Source: Cyanoderma ruficeps
Taxonomy: Eukaryota > Chordata > Aves > Passeriformes > Timaliidae
Direction: 5' to 3'
DNA length: 64,000 nt
Assembly: GCA_008694505.1 (NCBI GenBank)
Contig: VZDJ01000216.1
Coordinates: 994,612-1,058,611 of the forward strand
Under the pieces are notes generated by a model. It had not been told where the DNA came from. It saw only the letters and a list, made by a program, of their open reading frames with translations, and did not search any database. The translations under genes and the position numbers were made by a program. Below, piece after piece: positions 62,801-64,000 of the stretch. Position 1 is the stretch's first letter. The number at the start of each line of letters is the position of its first letter.

Positions 62801-62956
62801 CGTTGTCAATTCCCAGCCAATCGCGGCGCGGAGCGGGGCCCGCAGCACCCCCGACCCCTTCCCCGCCCGCCCCGCGACCCCTGCCCGCCGCGCCGGGCCC
62901 GGCCCGCCGGAGCCACCGCGGGGACCCCCGGGCCGGCCTCGGCCCCGCCGCTCACC
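38900..62956 (-). CDS. NDEL1: NDEL1, nudE-like dynein/LIS1 cofactor (complete gene)
   Basis: Coiled-coil scaffold that binds LIS1 and cytoplasmic dynein and acts in nuclear migration, mitotic spindle and neuronal transport. The span runs from the predicted transcript end to the end of the first exon. Eight coding exons joined on the - strand give 1,032 nt, 343 residues (human 345): [11 protein letters not shown] at the N terminus, dimeric coiled coil to about residue 175 ([40 protein letters not shown]), then a C-terminal part. CDK1/CDK5-type sites S198, T219, S242, T245 and the Aurora-A-type S251 (PLTPSARIS) fall at the human numbers. Cys273 ([10 protein letters not shown]), reported to be palmitoylated, is kept. 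Ends GMLPLSV. All phases agree. First exon non-coding in a CpG island. Confidence 0.96.
38924..38929 (-). terminator. NDEL1: Poly(A) signal AATAAA for NDEL1 (distal candidate)
   Basis: TTTATT on the + strand, AATAAA on the - strand, about 1.37 kb past the NDEL1 stop. Confidence 0.55.
39221..39226 (-). terminator. NDEL1: Poly(A) signal AATAAA for NDEL1 (proximal candidate)
   Basis: AATAAA on the - strand about 1.07 kb past the stop. Confidence 0.5.
40018..40095. repeat. Short tandem in NDEL1 3'UTR
   Basis: Four copies of GCAGGACTCGGTGTCCCC(AAGCACA)-type units of about 17-25 bp. Confidence 0.85.
40300..40387 (-). CDS. NDEL1: NDEL1 last coding exon
   Basis: 88 nt. Reads (G)[19 protein letters not shown]...GMLPLSV then TGA. 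This is the family C terminus; the human AVNGFDPAPPPPGLG stretch is slightly shorter here. The acceptor is CCCAG at 40392-40388, followed by exon start GGCAGTG. Confidence 0.96.
40430..40500. repeat. GGCAGGGC-rich simple repeat with an N
   Basis: Imperfect GCAGG/GGGCA array containing a single ambiguous base at 40463, probably an assembly weak point. Confidence 0.8.
43434..43665. repeat. Minisatellite, units of about 20-38 bp
   Basis: Repeated GGAGCAGGGTCACACTCAC and AGCTGGATCAGAGTCACA(CCT) words, about ten alternations of the two half-units. Confidence 0.93.
45207..45358 (-). CDS. NDEL1: NDEL1 coding exon 7
   Basis: 152 nt. [20 protein letters not shown], then [20 protein letters not shown] and HTSFFDKG. 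Residue 273 is the conserved Cys. The segment between SGNV and GHTS differs from the human sequence, in a part expected to be flexible. Confidence 0.96.
45359..47435 (-). other. NDEL1: NDEL1 intron, 2.1 kb
   Basis: Has a small tandem at 45970-46060. The rest is unique sequence without a recognised gene or transposon. Confidence 0.55.
45970..46060. repeat. Three-copy tandem, about 31 bp
   Basis: Copies of CACCTTATCCTGAAAATCC then CTGTGGTGTAGAT; the third copy is shortened. Confidence 0.85.
47436..47527 (-). CDS. NDEL1: NDEL1 coding exon 6
   Basis: 92 nt. [20 protein letters not shown] then [10 protein letters not shown]. Holds S242, T245 and S251 phosphosites and part of the C-terminal helix. 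Confidence 0.97.
47528..48319 (-). other. NDEL1: NDEL1 intron, 0.8 kb
   Basis: Unique sequence; nothing recognised. Confidence 0.5.
48320..48493 (-). CDS. NDEL1: NDEL1 coding exon 5
   Basis: 174 nt. [36 protein letters not shown] and [10 protein letters not shown], with S198 and T219 at the human numbers. Ends FPSPK. Confidence 0.97.
48494..50473 (-). other. NDEL1: NDEL1 intron, 2.0 kb
   Basis: Unique, with AT-rich sequence near 50020-50300. No gene or transposon was recognised. Confidence 0.5.
50474..50610 (-). CDS. NDEL1: NDEL1 coding exon 4
   Basis: 137 nt. [20 protein letters not shown] then [20 protein letters not shown]: end of the dimerisation and LIS1-binding coiled coil. Confidence 0.97.
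51604..51752 (-). CDS. NDEL1: NDEL1 coding exon 3
   Basis: 149 nt. [20 protein letters not shown] then [23 protein letters not shown]1-binding part of the coiled coil. The preceding intron toward exon 4 (50611-51603) holds nothing recognised. Confidence 0.97.
51753..53127 (-). other. NDEL1: NDEL1 intron, 1.4 kb
   Basis: Contains the 52025-52312 minisatellite. The remainder is unique with no gene recognised. Confidence 0.55.
52025..52312. repeat. Minisatellite, about 23-bp unit, with N and duplicated block
   Basis: Repeats of CTGATCCAACTGCCCTGCCTCC. A whole block ending CCTTCCGTGCTTCAGCCTGG occurs twice, on either side of a single N at 52172. It lies 270 nt upstream of NDEL1 exon 3. Confidence 0.93.
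53128..53281 (-). CDS. NDEL1: NDEL1 coding exon 2
   Basis: 154 nt. [20 protein letters not shown], then [20 protein letters not shown] and EVETLK: N-terminal coiled coil that binds dynein intermediate chain. Confidence 0.97.
53282..54623 (-). other. NDEL1: NDEL1 intron, 1.3 kb
   Basis: AT-richer unique sequence with nothing recognised. Confidence 0.5.
54624..54709 (-). CDS. NDEL1: NDEL1 first coding exon (start codon)
   Basis: 86 coding nt. [20 protein letters not shown] then ELSLKYKQ. The ATG at 54709-54707 has a strong context (A at -3, G at +4). Twelve 5'UTR bases (54721-54710) precede it in the same exon after a CTGCAG acceptor. Confidence 0.97.
61515..61735 (-). mobile_element. CR1 LINE 3' fragment
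   Basis: Reverse CR1 blocks CAGAATCATTCAGGTTGG, AAAAGACCTCTGAGATCATC, CCTCCAGGGATGGGGACTCC and ACCGCC are in order. Confidence 0.9.
62296..62480 (-). mobile_element. CR1 LINE 3' fragment
   Basis: Reverse CR1 blocks AAAGGACCTCTGAGACCATC, TTGTCACCCAGCAGGGCACT and CACCCCAGGGATGATGATTC, at the edge of the CpG island. Confidence 0.8.
62738..62821 (+). promoter_or_regulatory. Three CCAAT boxes (NF-Y type)
   Basis: GCAGCCAATCG, GCAGCCAATGG and CCAGCCAATCG at 62738, 62769 and 62817 (CCAAT start), all on the + strand, 31 and 48 bp apart. Confidence 0.65.
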
Positions 62957-63010
62957 GGAGCGCATCCCCTGCCACAGCCGCCGCAGCGCGCGCCGCCGGG
63001 GCCGCCTCAT
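62956..63010 (-). other. NDEL1: NDEL1 non-coding first exon (3' part)
   Basis: Ends CGCTCCG with donor GTGAGC at 62955. The 5' limit is unknown but is likely near 63010-63030, close to the CRE and GC boxes. It holds two in-frame upstream ATGs. Human NDEL1 also has its start codon in exon 2. Confidence 0.7.
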
Positions 63011-63067
63011 CCGGGGACTGGGGGGCGGGGCCGGCGCGTGATGTAAGAGCCGGCGGGGGCGGGGCTC

Positions 63068-63075
63068 TGACGTCA
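63068..63075. promoter_or_regulatory. Palindromic cAMP response element TGACGTCA
   Basis: A full-consensus CRE flanked by GC boxes, about 60 bp upstream of the presumed NDEL1 start. Confidence 0.65.
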
Positions 63076-63135
63076 GAGAGGGCGGGGGCGGGGCTTAGGT
63101 CGTGCCGGTTCCCCGGTGCCGGTTCCCCGGTGCCC

Positions 63136-63201
63136 ATGGAGCCGGTCCCCGGCGCCGCCGCTCATTCGCGTCCCGTTCTCCCCCGGGCCCCGTCCCGCAC
63201 G
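63136..63201 (+). other. Candidate divergent first exon
   Basis: ATG in context GCCCATGGAG (G at -3 and +4), 22 codons beginning MEPVPGAAAHSRP, then CACG|GTGAGG, a good donor. It could be the first exon of a gene or non-coding transcript running right out of the window, or chance in a GC-rich island. Not recognised as a known protein. Confidence 0.25.
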
Positions 63202-64000
63202 GTGAGGGAACCCACCCCGCTCGCTCCCATCCCACCGGCCGCCCTCGGGCTGAGGTGGTCCCGCCCTCCTCCCTTGGCGGCCCTGGGGAAGTGCCCCCTG
63301 CCCGTCCTCCGCCGCTCTGTGCCCGCTGACCCGGGCAGGGGCACACCCAGGCACGGGCACTGCAGGCCCGGAACATCCTTCCCTCGGGGGAACACCATCC
63401 CTGAGGGTTCCTGGACATTCCTCCCTCGGGGTGCCTAGACATCCATCCCTCGGGGCCCAGGACATCCATCCCTCGGGGCCCAGGACATCCATCCCTCGGG
63501 GTCAAGGACATCCATCCCTCGGGGTGCCTGGACATTCATTCCTCGGGGCCCAGGACATTCATCCCTCGGGGCCCAGGACATCCCTCCCTCGGGGTGCCTG
63601 GACATCCATCCCTCGGGGCCCAGGACATCCATCCCTCGGGGTGCCTGGACATCCCTCCCTCCCTCCTGGCGAGCGCTGGAGCGGGCAGGGGCAGCTCCGC
63701 CTTCTTCCTCCTCATCCTGCGCCCGCTGCCTCGCTCCCCGCACAGCTTCTCTGTCCGCGGAGCAGGGAACTCTGCGAACAGAGGTTTATGGAATTCCCAC
63801 AGGGAACCCCGAGCTGAGCTCAGGAGAGCTGACAGCCCCCACGGCCGTCCCTGTCCATCGTGGCTTTCTCTTTGCCTGTTTTGCCGGCACAGTGTGCCCC
63901 ACTGGCGGGGCTCCCCTGCTGCCCCATCGCTGCCCCATCGCTGTCCCCGTGCCCGGTGTGTCCCCGCAGTCCCGGGCTGCTCAGGTTCCTCTGCAGGGCT
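63202..64000. other. Region beyond the NDEL1 promoter
   Basis: GC-rich sequence dominated by the 63412-63660 minisatellite. No gene was recognised. Confidence 0.5.
63412..63660. repeat. Minisatellite, 22-24 bp unit
   Basis: About eleven copies of ACATCCATCCCTCGGGG followed by CCCAGG or TGCCTGG. The two endings alternate irregularly. Confidence 0.95.

Larger units (their letters stand above)
54722..62955 (-). other. NDEL1: NDEL1 intron 1, 8.2 kb
   Basis: Mostly unique sequence. It holds CR1 fragments at 61515-61735 and 62296-62480, then the GC-rich CpG island. No internal gene was recognised on either strand. Confidence 0.65.
62550..63260. promoter_or_regulatory. CpG-island promoter of NDEL1, possibly bidirectional
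   Basis: Very GC- and CpG-rich. It holds three CCAAT boxes (62738, 62769, 62817), GC boxes GGGGCGGGGC near 63022, 63055 and 63084, and a full palindromic CRE TGACGTCA at 63068-63075. There is no clear TATA box. The - strand NDEL1 exon 1 is in the middle and a candidate + strand exon lies at 63136. Confidence 0.8.

Noticed and set aside
62276..63010. 244-codon - strand open frame across the CpG island
   Set aside because: It reads through the NDEL1 exon 1 donor into intron and CR1 sequence and is Arg/Gly/Pro low complexity typical of GC-rich non-coding DNA. Only its first 18 codons may matter, as an upstream ORF.

Overview
This is a piece of a bird nuclear genome, most likely a passerine-type assembly. 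The evidence is vertebrate split genes with GT..AG introns, many short fragments of CR1 retrotransposon 3' ends (the typical avian repeat), small introns, GC-rich minisatellites and a CpG-island promoter. I see no prokaryotic genes, CRISPR array, operon or phage.

Two genes lie tail to tail. Bases 1-38,030 hold the 3' part of MYH10 (non-muscle myosin heavy chain IIB) on the + strand. I could place 36 exons, from just after switch I of the motor domain to the stop codon and 3'UTR. All 35 junctions keep frame and give 1,755 residues when the 21-residue loop-2 insert (exon B2) is included. The start codon, N-terminal motor and loop-1 exon lie upstream of the window. Bases 38,900-63,010 hold NDEL1 (dynein/LIS1 cofactor) on the - strand: one non-coding first exon in a CpG island and eight coding exons giving 343 residues. 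Under 1 kb separates the predicted gene ends. The same convergent NDEL1/MYH10 pair exists on human 17p13, which supports both calls.

The rest is intron, UTR and repeats. CR1 fragments are scattered through both genes. GC-rich minisatellites sit directly upstream of two MYH10 rod exons, and others lie in NDEL1 introns and beyond its promoter. Two single N bases fall in or next to repeats. The proteins act in related processes (actomyosin contractility, and dynein-dependent nuclear and neuronal transport), but nothing here shows shared regulation beyond adjacency.

The most unusual items are these: (1) an LTR-like element in a MYH10 intron joined to a 38-nt copy of the 3' half of elongator tRNA-Met, including the post-transcriptional CCA; (2) a probable U12-type (minor spliceosome) intron at 1088-2871; (3) a ~28-copy minisatellite running into a splice acceptor and repeating acceptor-like CAG sites; (4) the B2 cassette exon flanked by TGCATG (Rbfox) motifs; (5) an arginine-rich upstream ORF that would overlap the NDEL1 start codon after splicing. 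I found no convincing wholly new gene system.
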